The position numbers were made by a program, and so were the translations under genes. DNA of 6,976 nucleotides from JABDDM01 sp038240295 (lineage in GTDB: Bacteria > Bacteroidota > Ignavibacteria > Palsa-1295): assembly GCA_038240295.1 (NCBI GenBank), contig JBBSDW010000161.1, positions 1-6,976 on the forward strand. Reading direction: 5' to 3'. Below, one piece after another: positions 1-6,865 of the stretch. The notes beneath the pieces are model-generated. The model searched no databases, was not told the DNA's origin, and saw only the letters and a program-made list of their open reading frames with translations. The number at the start of each line of letters is the position of its first letter. Within the stretch, counting starts at the first letter, position 1.

Positions 1-216
1 AGCCAACTCCACTTTTTCACCAAGCTCCGCGCTCGTTCAGATGTTGCAGTTGATCCGGGTCGAGTTAGAGATTCCTATAGCAACGCATTCGCACGAACAG
101 GGTTACTATTCCCCATGACACATTTTTCTTTTCTTTTTTCGAATAGACTATTGACAAAGGGGGGTAGTCTCGTACCTTTGCACTCGACGACATGTCCGGT
201 ATTAACCGGGGGATGA
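1..216 (+). other. Open frame at left edge, coding status uncertain
   Basis: The frame beginning at base 1 stays open for 71 codons and ends at TGA 214-216. It could be the C-terminal end of a gene starting outside the window; its early part (SQLHFFTKLRARSDVAVDPG) reads like protein. I recognise no family. Against it, the frame runs through a T-rich stretch (about 122-140) and a Bacteroidota-type promoter (151-180), where the translation becomes phenylalanine-rich and unconvincing. If a gene does end here, its true end may be near 120, with the rest being intergenic. A second frame is open from base 2 to TGA 116-118 and cannot be excluded. Confidence 0.2.
151..180 (+). promoter_or_regulatory. 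Bacteroidota-type promoter (TTG-N19-TAnnTTTG)
   Basis: TTG at 151-153 (inside TTGACA) is followed after exactly 19 bases by TACCTTTG at 173-180. This matches the known Bacteroidota consensus, a -33 TTTG-like box and a -7 TAnnTTTG box with about 19-20 bases between. Transcription would start near 185-188. It points at the T9SS-tail frame and the beta-propeller pseudogene behind it. No other good match was found in the window outside coding sequence. Confidence 0.6.
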
Positions 217-235
217 CTACCTTGATGGAATTCCA

Positions 236-703
236 TTGACCGGTACGTCCTCTGGACAGTCTGTCTATCTGGATGTTAGAACCGTCCTAAGTCTTCCCTC
301 AGGATCCGCTTTTGCGAGCCATGAATATGACGAGGTCGGTCACAACTCTTCAAACGGGGTGCATCTTGTGATTGAATCTCAGGACATGAGAAGTGCAAAA
401 ATTACAGATCCAACATTTCAGCATACTTCAGAGAGTAATTCGTTGCTGCTCCTCGACGACCTCTATCCAAATCCCTCACATGAGGAAGTTTCGATACGAA
501 TCCACAGTTCCATTGCAGGCGAAGCACAGGTTTCTCTGATAGAAGTTGGAAGCGGTAAAACTCTGTACGTTAAAAATATGGCTCTAAACGTTGGGGCAAA
601 CAGCGAGACCCTGCATCTTTCGAATCTTCCAACAGGTACCTTCCTTCTGACTGTATCAAACGGCATCCACACCCAGAGCAAGAAACTCACATTATCCCAC
701 TAG
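236..703 (+). CDS. T9SS type A sorting-domain protein, probable C-terminal remnant
   Basis: This frame encodes 155 residues from a TTG start. The last 80 or so form a type IX secretion C-terminal sorting domain: LDDLYPNPSHEEVSIRI near residue 73, a beta-rich middle, LSNLPTGTFLLTVSNG near 128, and a short basic end (SKKLTLSH). Such domains send exported cargo through the outer-membrane T9SS, usually for surface anchoring or release. The residues before it (VYLDVRTVLSLPSG, then a glycine/asparagine-rich stretch) look like the end of a larger beta-rich passenger. There is no signal peptide, although T9SS cargo needs one for Sec export. The frame is open upstream to 206 (PGDDYLDGIPLTG), and just before it another frame carries DDMSGINRG from an ATG at 192. 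The two join at a run of five G at 208-212, so a frameshift there is likely. This is probably the surviving tail of a broken secreted protein; expression from TTG 236 is possible but unlikely to be functional. Confidence 0.6.
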   Translation: MTGTSSGQSVYLDVRTVLSLPSGSAFASHEYDEVGHNSSNGVHLVIESQDMRSAKITDPTFQHTSESNSLLLLDDLYPNPSHEEVSIRIHSSIAGEAQVSLIEVGSGKTLYVKNMALNVGANSETLHLSNLPTGTFLLTVSNGIHTQSKKLTLSH

Positions 704-707
704 ACCA

Positions 708-1777
708 AGGCGCAAATTACTTATCATTGCTGCGATGCTTGGATGTTTGGTAACATCAGCTTCTTCTAAGAACTTGGTAAAATATCATGCATTTCCGAGC
801 TACTCTGGGTCGCCATCAGAAAAGTTGAAACCACTCGTAGACAGTCCACACTCATTCCAGTCTAGCATATTCGTCGGGACTTGCTCGCTATAATTACCAA
901 ACGGGAAACTTGATTACCCTCTACAGCACGCCCATCCTTGCGCTGTCTCCCGACTGGCACAAAGCGTTATTGAATTCGCGCGGAGTTCCGACTGAGCCCG
1001 AGGACGTCGCATTGACCATTGCAACTCTGGGCCAGCAAACACTGATCGACCCGCACACATGGAGCGAAATAACCCCGCGATCAACCTCGGCAACCTGGAT
1101 CTCGAACGCCCGCGTTGCCTACTTCAGGTATAACCCTTCGATCCAGTTGACCGATCTGGTGATCCGCGATACAACTCTTGTGAAGCTCGATTCGTTTGTG
1201 ATCGATAGATATGCAGATTTGAATTACGGGTCGATCTTTCATACGACGGGCAAATTTATTCTTGCGGGGTCATTCGGCGTACTTAATCTCGATTCGAGCA
1301 CTTGACAAATTACACGGCTCGATAGCGCAGAAATAATATGGAGCGATGTCGCACCGAGCGGCTCCTTCATCACGTATACGGTTCGGAACGGTACAAAACC
1401 AGCGGAGCTTTTTGTACTTAATCTCGCAACGGGTCTGAAGGTCAAACTCGCACCGAACGTCCACTATCTTGCGCTCTCGCCCACCGGCGACCATCTCGCC
1501 CATATCGATAGCTCCGATCCAAGAAACGAGGTCCTGAAAGTGATCCCCATTTCAGCACCTTAGCGACGGCACATTTTCGGACCTCAAAAGCCACATCGAA
1601 GTCAAACCAATGCTACAACTGTGCAATCTCGTTATGGACGATCCCACCCTCTTCATTATTGCCAATCGTAACATACTTGCCGATATTCTTTTGATCGAGA
1701 ATATACCGAAGCTTGTCGTCACCATCGGTTCGCTCGCCATTAAGACTTACGACCTCGTGGACATCACGGCAAGATGA
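708..1777 (+). pseudogene. Decayed exported beta-propeller-like protein gene
   Basis: One protein of about 355 residues can be rebuilt across three frames. Frame 3 opens with a signal-peptide-like stretch, RKLLIIAAMLGCLVTSASS, from about 711; the codon before it is AGG (708-710), so an ATG start may have been lost by one base change. Near 858-865 the reading moves to frame 1, giving LARYNYQTGNLITLYSTPIL at about 883-942. That frame meets TGA at 1303-1305, then continues as QITRLDSAEIIWSDVAPSG and NGTKPAELFVLNLATGLKV until TAG 1561. Near 1551-1561 it moves to frame 2 (FQHLSDGTFSDLKS) and ends at TGA 1775-1777. Recurrent patterns of the type 'xxLALSPDW', 'IIWSDVAPSGSFITYT' and 'YLALSPTGDHLAHI' resemble TolB/WD40-like propeller blades, so a periplasmic or surface propeller is inferred. 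The longest intact piece, 910-1305 from TTG, would encode 131 residues and is unlikely to fold alone. It begins five bases after the T9SS fragment. Confidence 0.72.
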
Positions 1778-1818
1778 TTAGACAATAAAGATATGGGAGA
1801 ACAGAACACTAATCGACT

Positions 1819-1992
1819 TCAACGATATCGTCCCACCAAACTACGACTGATTAATTTCGCGAATTTTCCTCCTTTGCTCCCAAGAGAAAACTCACTAGTA
1901 AGTCGATCGAGTGCAGGCCGCTTTTTCGAGGCTGAAAGATCCGAAAAAGGAAAGCGGACAAGTACGATCGATCCTACTGGAGGTGTTTCCAC
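1819..1992 (-). pseudogene. Truncated MazF/PemK-family toxin gene
   Basis: On the minus strand a GTG at 1992-1990, overlapping the antitoxin's last codons, opens a 57-codon frame ending at TGA 1821-1819. Residues 7-28 hold the first conserved block of MazF/PemK endoribonucleases: GSIVLVRFPFSD, then LSASKKRPAL, including the arginine of the RPAL loop that belongs to the family's active-site region. The family is normally about 105-120 residues. After residue 28 the similarity stops, and the second block with the Thr/Ser-containing strand is not seen in this or the neighbouring frames. The toxin is therefore probably inactive. The overlap with the antitoxin is the usual arrangement for translationally coupled toxin-antitoxin pairs. 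Family assignment rests on the N-terminal block only. Confidence 0.66.
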
Positions 1993-2189
1993 GCTTCCTC
2001 TTCCTCCGGGCTAACCCATTCCTTCGCGAGCGAGTCCTCACTTAGAATCGAGTTCTCAAGGCTTTCTGGGTCGAGAACCGATTCATCGAGGAGCGTCACG
2101 ATGACACGAGCATGAGGAGGCATCTTTACTTCTTCAAGTAATTGAACCCGACCATCATCGTCTATAACTGCCTTAAACGATTGCAACAT
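1974..2189 (-). CDS. Antitoxin of a MazF-type toxin-antitoxin pair
   Basis: This is a 71-residue protein starting at ATG 2189. Residues 1-35 (for example IDDDGRVQLLEE and PPHARVIVTLLDE) resemble the short AbrB/SpoVT-like or DUF2281-like DNA-binding half of small antitoxins. The C-terminus (LSEDSLAKEW at 49-58, then PEEEEAWKHLQ at 61-71) is the acidic, tryptophan-containing tail seen in antitoxins paired with MazF/PemK toxins; this part binds and neutralises the toxin. The next frame on the same strand starts inside its last codons and carries a MazF N-terminus, which supports the assignment independently. The gene lies 37 bp after gyrA in the same direction, so it may be co-transcribed or have its own promoter in that gap; no clear promoter or ribosome-binding site was seen. 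The frame is undamaged although the toxin is broken. Antitoxins of this kind usually repress their own operon. Confidence 0.72.
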   Translation of the reverse strand: MLQSFKAVIDDDGRVQLLEEVKMPPHARVIVTLLDESVLDPESLENSILSEDSLAKEWVSPEEEEAWKHLQ

Positions 2190-2226
2190 AACGCTCTAAT
2201 AACGCCAATCTCGTTCCTTTTCGCTC

Positions 2227-4737
2227 TTACCCCTCGAAAATACTCCCCTGTTCCGGTGGCGGCGGTGTCTGAAGCGGTTTGATCGCGGCGGCTTTTTCGA
2301 TCTCGTTGTCTTCGTCGGATGGGACGTTTGCGACTGCTGCGAGGCTATCGCCTTCGTTGAGTCTGACGAGTCGGACGCCTTGTGTGTTGCGGCCCATGAC
2401 TCGGATATCTTTCACATGCTGGCGAACGACGAGGCCTTCCTTCGTGACTGCAATGAGGTCGTCGTTATCGACAACTTCTTTGATCGCCACGAGCTTGCCG
2501 GTTTTCTCCGTCGCCTTCATTGTGATGACTCCCTTGCCGCCGCGGCGTGTGAGGCGGTAATCGCTCACGTCGCTGCGCTTGCCATAGCCATGCTCGCTCA
2601 CGACGAGTACCGTCGTGCCCGAGCGTTTCGGCGAGATCATTCCGATAACGATGTCGCCCTTTTCGAGCGAGATACCGCGCACGCCTGCTGCGGTGCGGCC
2701 CATGTCGCGGACATCTTTTTCGTTGAAGCGGCAGGCCATGCCTTCGAGCGTACCGATGATGATCTCCTGCTCGCCGTTGGTGAGCCGGACATCCTTCAGC
2801 GTGTCGCCCGTATCAAGCGTGATCGCCTGAACGCCAGCCTTGCGGATATTCCCGAACGCCGAGAGCACCGTCTTTTTGATCGTCCCCTGTTCGGTGACCA
2901 TCGTGACGAAATGCGCTTCGTCGAAGCCCTTCACGTTAATGAAGGCTGTGATATTCTCGTCCGAAGGCTTCTCCAAAAGATTTGCGATCGAGCGGCCCTT
3001 CGACGTGCGACTTGCTTCGGGTACTTCGTGGACCTTCAGCCAATAGCAGCGGCCGCGGTCGGTGAAGAACATGATATAGTGATGCGTCGAGGCGATGAAC
3101 ATGTGCTCGAGGAAGTCATCCTCACGCGTCGATGCGCCGGTGACGCCCTTGCCGCCGCGCGCCTGTCTGCGATAACCCGAGACCGGGAAGCGCTTGATAA
3201 AGCCCGAGTGCGAGATCGTCACGACGACATCTTCTTCCGCGATCATATCTTCGATCGTGAAATCCTTTGTATCGTAGATGATCTCAGTACGACGTTCGTC
3301 GCCGTATTTTTTCTTGACTTCCTGAAGTTCGTCGCCGATGATCTTCATCTGTAATTCCTGCGAAGCCAAAATCGATTGAAGCTTCTGTATAAGCTGCAGC
3401 AACTCGCGATATTCGGCTTCGATCTTCGAGCGCTCGAGTCCCGTCAGGCGCTGCAGGCGCATATCGAGGATCGCCTTCGATTGAATTTCCGAAAGCTTGA
3501 AGCGCTTCATCAAATTCGTTTGCGCCGTATCGACATCTTTCGACTTCTTGATCACCTGGATCACTTCGTCGATGTTATCGAGCGCGATGATATATCCTTC
3601 AAGGATATGAGCGCGCTTCTCGGCGGCCGTAAGATCGAACTGCGTGCGTCGGCGGATGACGACGTTGCGATGCTCGATGTAGAACTTGATCATGTCGCGC
3701 AGCACCAAAATGCGCGGCACACCTTTGACCAGCGAGAGCATGATGACGCCGAACGTCGTCTGCATCTGCGTGTGCTTGTAGAGGTTGTTCAGCACAACCT
3801 TCGCCACCGCATCGCGCTTCAGTTCGATCACGATACGCAGTCCGTCTTTATCCGACTCGTCGCGGATATCGGAAATGCCCTCGAGCTTTTTGTCGCGGAC
3901 GAAGTCGGCGATCTTCTCGATCAAATTCGACTTGTTGACCATGAACGGAATCTCGGTCACGATGATCGACTCGCGGTCGTTCTTCGCCGTTTCGATCGTA
4001 GCCCGTGCACGAACGATCACCTTGCCGCGACCCGTCGTGTAGGCATCGCGCACTCCGTCGTATCCATAGATAATGCCGCCCGTCGGGAAGTCGGGGGCGG
4101 TGATATATTTCATGAGCTCTTCGCTCGTGATATCATGATTTTCGATGTAGGCGAGACATCCGTTAATGACCTGCGTCAAATTATGCGGAGGGATGTTCGT
4201 CGCCATTCCGACTGCGATACCCGTCGATCCATTGACGAGCAAATTCGGGAAGCCTGCCGGCATGACCGAAGGCTGCTGCAGCGTCTCGTCGAAATTCGGG
4301 ACCCAGTCGACGGTATCTTTATCGAGATCGCGAAGGATCTCCATTGCGAGCCATGTCAGTCTGCATTCCGTATAACGCATGGCAGCCGGCGAATCGCCAT
4401 CCACCGAACCAAAATTGCCCTGACCATCGACGAGCATCTGCCGCATCGAAAAATCCTGCGCCATGCGAACGATCGTATCATAGACGGCCGAGTCGCCGTG
4501 CGGATGATACTTACCAAGCACCTCACCGACGACACGCGCACTTTTCTTATACACACGGTTCGGCGCGAGCGAGAGCTCGTTCATGCCGTAAAGCACGCGG
4601 CGATGTACCGGCTTCAGGCCATCTCGCACGTCGGGAAGCGCGCGCGAGACAATGACCGACATCGAATAGTCGATATACGAATCCCGCATCTCATCTTCAA
4701 GCTGACGCGGAACGATCTTTTCTGTGAACGTGGACAT
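2227..4737 (-). CDS. gyrA: DNA gyrase subunit A
   Basis: This gene encodes 836 residues, within the usual 800-880 range. GyrA is the breakage-reunion subunit of the A2B2 gyrase, which uses ATP through GyrB to introduce negative supercoils. The N-terminal winged-helix core has YHPHGDSAVYDTIVRMAQ at 77-94 and the DNA-attacking tyrosine Tyr122 in AAMRYTE. Numbering coincides with Escherichia coli: Ser83 and Asp87 are both present, the unmutated state at the main quinolone-resistance positions. The tower and long coiled coil follow, then the C-terminal beta-pinwheel. The GyrA-box, QARGGKG at 525-531, marks a gyrase rather than topoisomerase IV ParC; it has Ala where Escherichia coli has Arg. A second RRGGKG is at 731-736. 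The protein ends with an acidic then proline-rich tail (DEDNEIEK, TPPPPEQ). The start at ATG 4737 matches the family's N-terminus. The 15 bases upstream (TTTAGCTCCGTAAA before ATG) show no Shine-Dalgarno, as is common in Bacteroidota. gyrB is not in the window. Confidence 0.98.
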   Translation of the reverse strand: MSTFTEKIVPRQLEDEMRDSYIDYSMSVIVSRALPDVRDGLKPVHRRVLYGMNELSLAPNRVYKKSARVVGEVLGKYHPHGDSAVYDTIVRMAQDFSMRQMLVDGQGNFGSVDGDSPAAMRYTECRLTWLAMEILRDLDKDTVDWVPNFDETLQQPSVMPAGFPNLLVNGSTGIAVGMATNIPPHNLTQVINGCLAYIENHDITSEELMKYITAPDFPTGGIIYGYDGVRDAYTTGRGKVIVRARATIETAKNDRESIIVTEIPFMVNKSNLIEKIADFVRDKKLEGISDIRDESDKDGLRIVIELKRDAVAKVVLNNLYKHTQMQTTFGVIMLSLVKGVPRILVLRDMIKFYIEHRNVVIRRRTQFDLTAAEKRAHILEGYIIALDNIDEVIQVIKKSKDVDTAQTNLMKRFKLSEIQSKAILDMRLQRLTGLERSKIEAEYRELLQLIQKLQSILASQELQMKIIGDELQEVKKKYGDERRTEIIYDTKDFTIEDMIAEEDVVVTISHSGFIKRFPVSGYRRQARGGKGVTGASTREDDFLEHMFIASTHHYIMFFTDRGRCYWLKVHEVPEASRTSKGRSIANLLEKPSDENITAFINVKGFDEAHFVTMVTEQGTIKKTVLSAFGNIRKAGVQAITLDTGDTLKDVRLTNGEQEIIIGTLEGMACRFNEKDVRDMGRTAAGVRGISLEKGDIVIGMISPKRSGTTVLVVSEHGYGKRSDVSDYRLTRRGGKGVITMKATEKTGKLVAIKEVVDNDDLIAVTKEGLVVRQHVKDIRVMGRNTQGVRLVRLNEGDSLAAVANVPSDEDNEIEKAAAIKPLQTPPPPEQGSIFEG

Positions 4738-4867
4738 TTTACGGAGCTAAACCAAACAAATTCAGTCACTTTGAGCCGACGCCACCTAACGCAAACGAGA
4801 TGCGTAAAAGTCCACAAATAAGCCCATTTTTAGCGGTAATTTGCCACTCGCGCCCATCTCCGAAACC

Positions 4868-5096
4868 GCGCGCGTGTACAAACTTTTTTCAGTAAGACCC
4901 CTGCAACTGGCAAGCTGGCAATATTTGCAGAGCGTTTTTTCCATGATCTGCACGCTGTGTGCGTTCATAATTCACCAAAGAAGCACCCACTTTTCGAATC
5001 GCAGCCCGAAAATCGCTTCTCAGCCAGTGTGCGTACAAAATTTTTTCATCAAAGAAGCACCTATTGTTCTACCTGCAAAGCGATTTATGCGCATGT
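4868..5096 (+). repeat. Degenerate partial copies of the 152/153 bp repeat
   Basis: Upstream of the full units the same core recurs in worn form. A 'GTGTGCGT ... TTCACCAAAGAAGCACCC' block lies at about 4957-4990, and a 'GTGTGCGT ... TTCATCAAAGAAGCACCT' block at about 5034-5062. A still weaker match (CGTGTACAAACTTTTTTCAG) lies near 4873-4893. The two clear cores are 74 bases apart, about half the unit length, so these copies carry deletions. Nothing gene-like is supported here. Confidence 0.6.
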
Positions 5097-5505
5097 GCAA
5101 ACTTTATTCATACTTCGAAACTCCCGGCAAAGGGTGCTCACCCATTTTTTCTGCCTTTTTTATTTGGAGGCCAACGCTCGCGTGCGTTTGGAATTCACCA
5201 AAGAAGCACCTACTTGTCTTATCGCAAATCGAAGGGGTCCAGATGTGTGCAAACTTTATTCGTACTTCGAAACTCCCGGCAAAGGGTGCTCACCCATTGT
5301 TTCTGACTTTTTTTATTTGGAGGCCAACGCTCGTGTGCGTTTGGAATTCACCAAAGAAACACCTATTTGTCTTATCGCAAATCGAAGAGGTCAAGATGTG
5401 TGCAAACTTTATTCATGCTTCGAAACTCCCAGCAAAGGGTGCTCATAGACTTTTTCTGACTTTTTTATTTGAAGTCCAACTCTCCTGCGCGTAGAGTTCA
5501 ATAAA
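5097..5505 (+). repeat. Tandem array of 152/153 bp units
   Basis: Three direct copies begin with GCAAACTTTATTC at 5097, 5249 and 5402, so the units are 152 and 153 bases; the third is cut short near 5505. Copies one and two are nearly identical over the whole unit. Each full unit contains, in order: CTTCGAAACTCCC; GGCAAAGGGTGCTCACCC, whose GGGTG/CACCC arms are inverted and lead into a T-rich tract; CCAACGC...GCGTTTGG, a stem with one bulge (5171-5191 and 5324-5344); TTTGG-AATTCA-CCAAA; and CACCTAYTTGTCTTATCGCA. Because the unit length is not a fixed multiple of three, reading phase changes between copies, so the array is more likely non-coding than a repeat protein. It fills the gap between the divergent regions of gyrA and the kelch gene. 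I do not recognise the family. Confidence 0.85.
5478..5498. other. Hairpin in the third repeat copy, beyond the kelch gene's 3' end
   Basis: AACTCT at 5478-5483 and AGAGTT at 5493-5498 form a perfect 6-bp stem with a 9-base loop. It occupies the place of the CCAACGC/GCGTTTGG stem in copies one and two, although both arms have changed. It lies 19 bases beyond the kelch gene's stop on that strand. No T-run follows on either strand, so it is not a standard intrinsic terminator, though it could stop or protect the kelch transcript. Confidence 0.4.
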
Positions 5506-5516
5506 ATTCGCTATGG

Positions 5517-6814
5517 TCACTCCTTCACAAACTTTCGTGTTTCGATGCCGGTGTTGGTGACGAGTTGTACGAAATAGGGTCCGGCTGGAAGGTTGCTCAC
5601 GTCGAGCGCGATGCTTGTTCGGTCGTGCGCATCGATGCTCATCACTTGCTGGCCGAGGAGATTGGTAACGGTGATGGCTTGGCGAAGCGCCGGAAGTTGG
5701 GTCAGCCGGATCGTGGTCGTCGCAGGGTTCGGCACGAGCGGGAAGACGTCGGTAGTCGCCGAGGTGGCTACTGATGCTGGCCCAGGTGTGAATATCTGTA
5801 CCCGCAAAATGGGAGTGTCCTGATCCTGCCCACCAATCACATAGATCTTGCCATCCATCGCACAGGCTGTTGCTCCCTGAACCGCGTACGGCAAAGAAGG
5901 AATCGTATCCCAGCGGTCAGCTTGAGGGTTGAAGACAAGGGCTGTGGTACTGCCATAGGTGAAGCGATCCCCATCGGTATAACCGCCGAATAAGTAAATC
6001 TTGCCATCGAGCACAGCGCTCGCGGCTAATGCACGATCATAGAACACCCCAGATGTTTGTGGTGAGTACCAATTGTTTGTAGTGAGATCCAGCACATCCA
6101 CGGTATCCACGTTTCCGAATGCGTGCTGAGGCACAATCCGATTTTGCCCTCCAAATGTGTATATCCTGTTGTTAAGAAGGCTTGCAGACAGCGCCTCACG
6201 AGGATAGAAGTATCCCTTCGGAGTCGACTCGCGCCATTCAAATGTCCGAGTGTCAAATATATCTATGGAAGGAAGGTAATCGTAATTATAACAAGGGGCG
6301 AAGTAATGTGCGCCTCCGATGACCTCAATTAGACTACCCACTTGCAGAGCAGCGAAGCGATCGCGAGGCGCATGAACTCCGCTATCGGCGACAAGGCTCA
6401 GGCTTCCTGTAGCTGGGCAAAGATCGCCACAGTGTCGCGGTACAAGCACTCTCCGAAGGGCTTGGTGTATTCAAACAGGATAAAGATGGAGTCTCCGACG
6501 ACTGCCCCGAAGTTGTTCGAGCCATTAGTCGCGAATATGTCAGAAATCGTCTTCGACCAAGTAACAGGAATAGAGTCCCATCGGTGGCGAGCAGGCTCGT
6601 ATATCTGCGGGTTGGTATTTCCGAATACGTAGAGCTTATGGTTGTATGCGACAACCGCAGGTAACCAATGGGCGTGGGAGCCAGTGGTAGAGTCAATCTG
6701 CCAACCGCTGCTCTGTGCATGCAGCGAAGTGAAAGATAAAAACATCCCGAGTAATATAATTGGGAGTAAGAGCTGGCGCATGGATTTGGACATCGAATTG
6801 GAAAACACGAACAT
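5517..6814 (-). pseudogene. Secreted kelch-repeat protein with T9SS tail, frameshifted
   Basis: Two frames make one gene of about 430 residues. The first (6814-6398, 138 residues) starts with a signal peptide; the neatest start is the Met at 6781, giving MRQLLLPIILLGMFLSFTS then LHAQ and cleavage before SSGW. It carries kelch-type blades around residues 49-66 (PAVVAYNHKLYVFGN) and 101-114. The second (open from 6449 to 5517) continues with four blades: RFAALQVGSLIEVIGG (31-46), LSASLLNNRIYTFGGQ (87-102), LAASAVLDGKIYLFGGY (141-157) and GATACAMDGKIYVIGGQ (192-208). Its end is a type A T9SS sorting domain: PLVPNPATTTIRLTQLP near 237, LLGQQV near 264, SNLPAGPYFVQLV near 285, and basic RKFVKE. 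Six blades fit one propeller, presumably surface-anchored or released. The break lies in 6398-6449, most simply one lost base near 6402 (GAAGCC). The second frame's GTG 'start' is an artefact of the break. No Shine-Dalgarno or Bacteroidota promoter is evident upstream. Confidence 0.85.
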
Positions 6815-6865
6815 TTCTCAAACTTTCGTAGCCTCTGTTATGCGTAATAAAAGACCCCAACATGA

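Noticed and set aside
1918..1957. Inverted repeat CCGCTTTTTCG ... CGAAAAAG ... AAAGCGG as a terminator or operator
   Set aside because: It lies inside the toxin remnant, where the arms encode the conserved RFPFS and SKKR residues, and no T-run follows; coding constraint and chance explain it.
1793..2014. 73-codon plus-strand open frame
   Set aside because: It is antisense to the MazF-like block and the antitoxin tail, both better supported, and has no recognisable domain.
2380..3354. 324-codon open frame on the plus strand, antisense to gyrA
   Set aside because: Same reason: low-complexity Ala/Asp/Arg composition complementary to conserved GyrA sequence.
3376..4821. 481-codon open frame on the plus strand, antisense to gyrA
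   Set aside because: It mirrors the gyrA codons, is rich in Arg, His and Asp with no recognisable domain, and runs across the gyrA start; it is a codon-bias shadow.
4738..4830. Bacteroidota promoter upstream of gyrA (TTTG ... CTCGTTTG on the minus strand)
   Set aside because: Spacing is short (about 15 bases) and the -7 box lacks the TA; too weak to annotate.
4841..5494. 217-codon open frame through the repeat array
   Set aside because: Two overlapping plus frames are open through the same repeats, and the 152/153 base spacing shifts phase between copies, so the same DNA is read in different frames. Conservation is at the DNA level, not the protein level.
4868..5505. CRISPR array
   Set aside because: The repeats are about 152 bp and nearly contiguous, with no short unique spacers and no cas genes in view.
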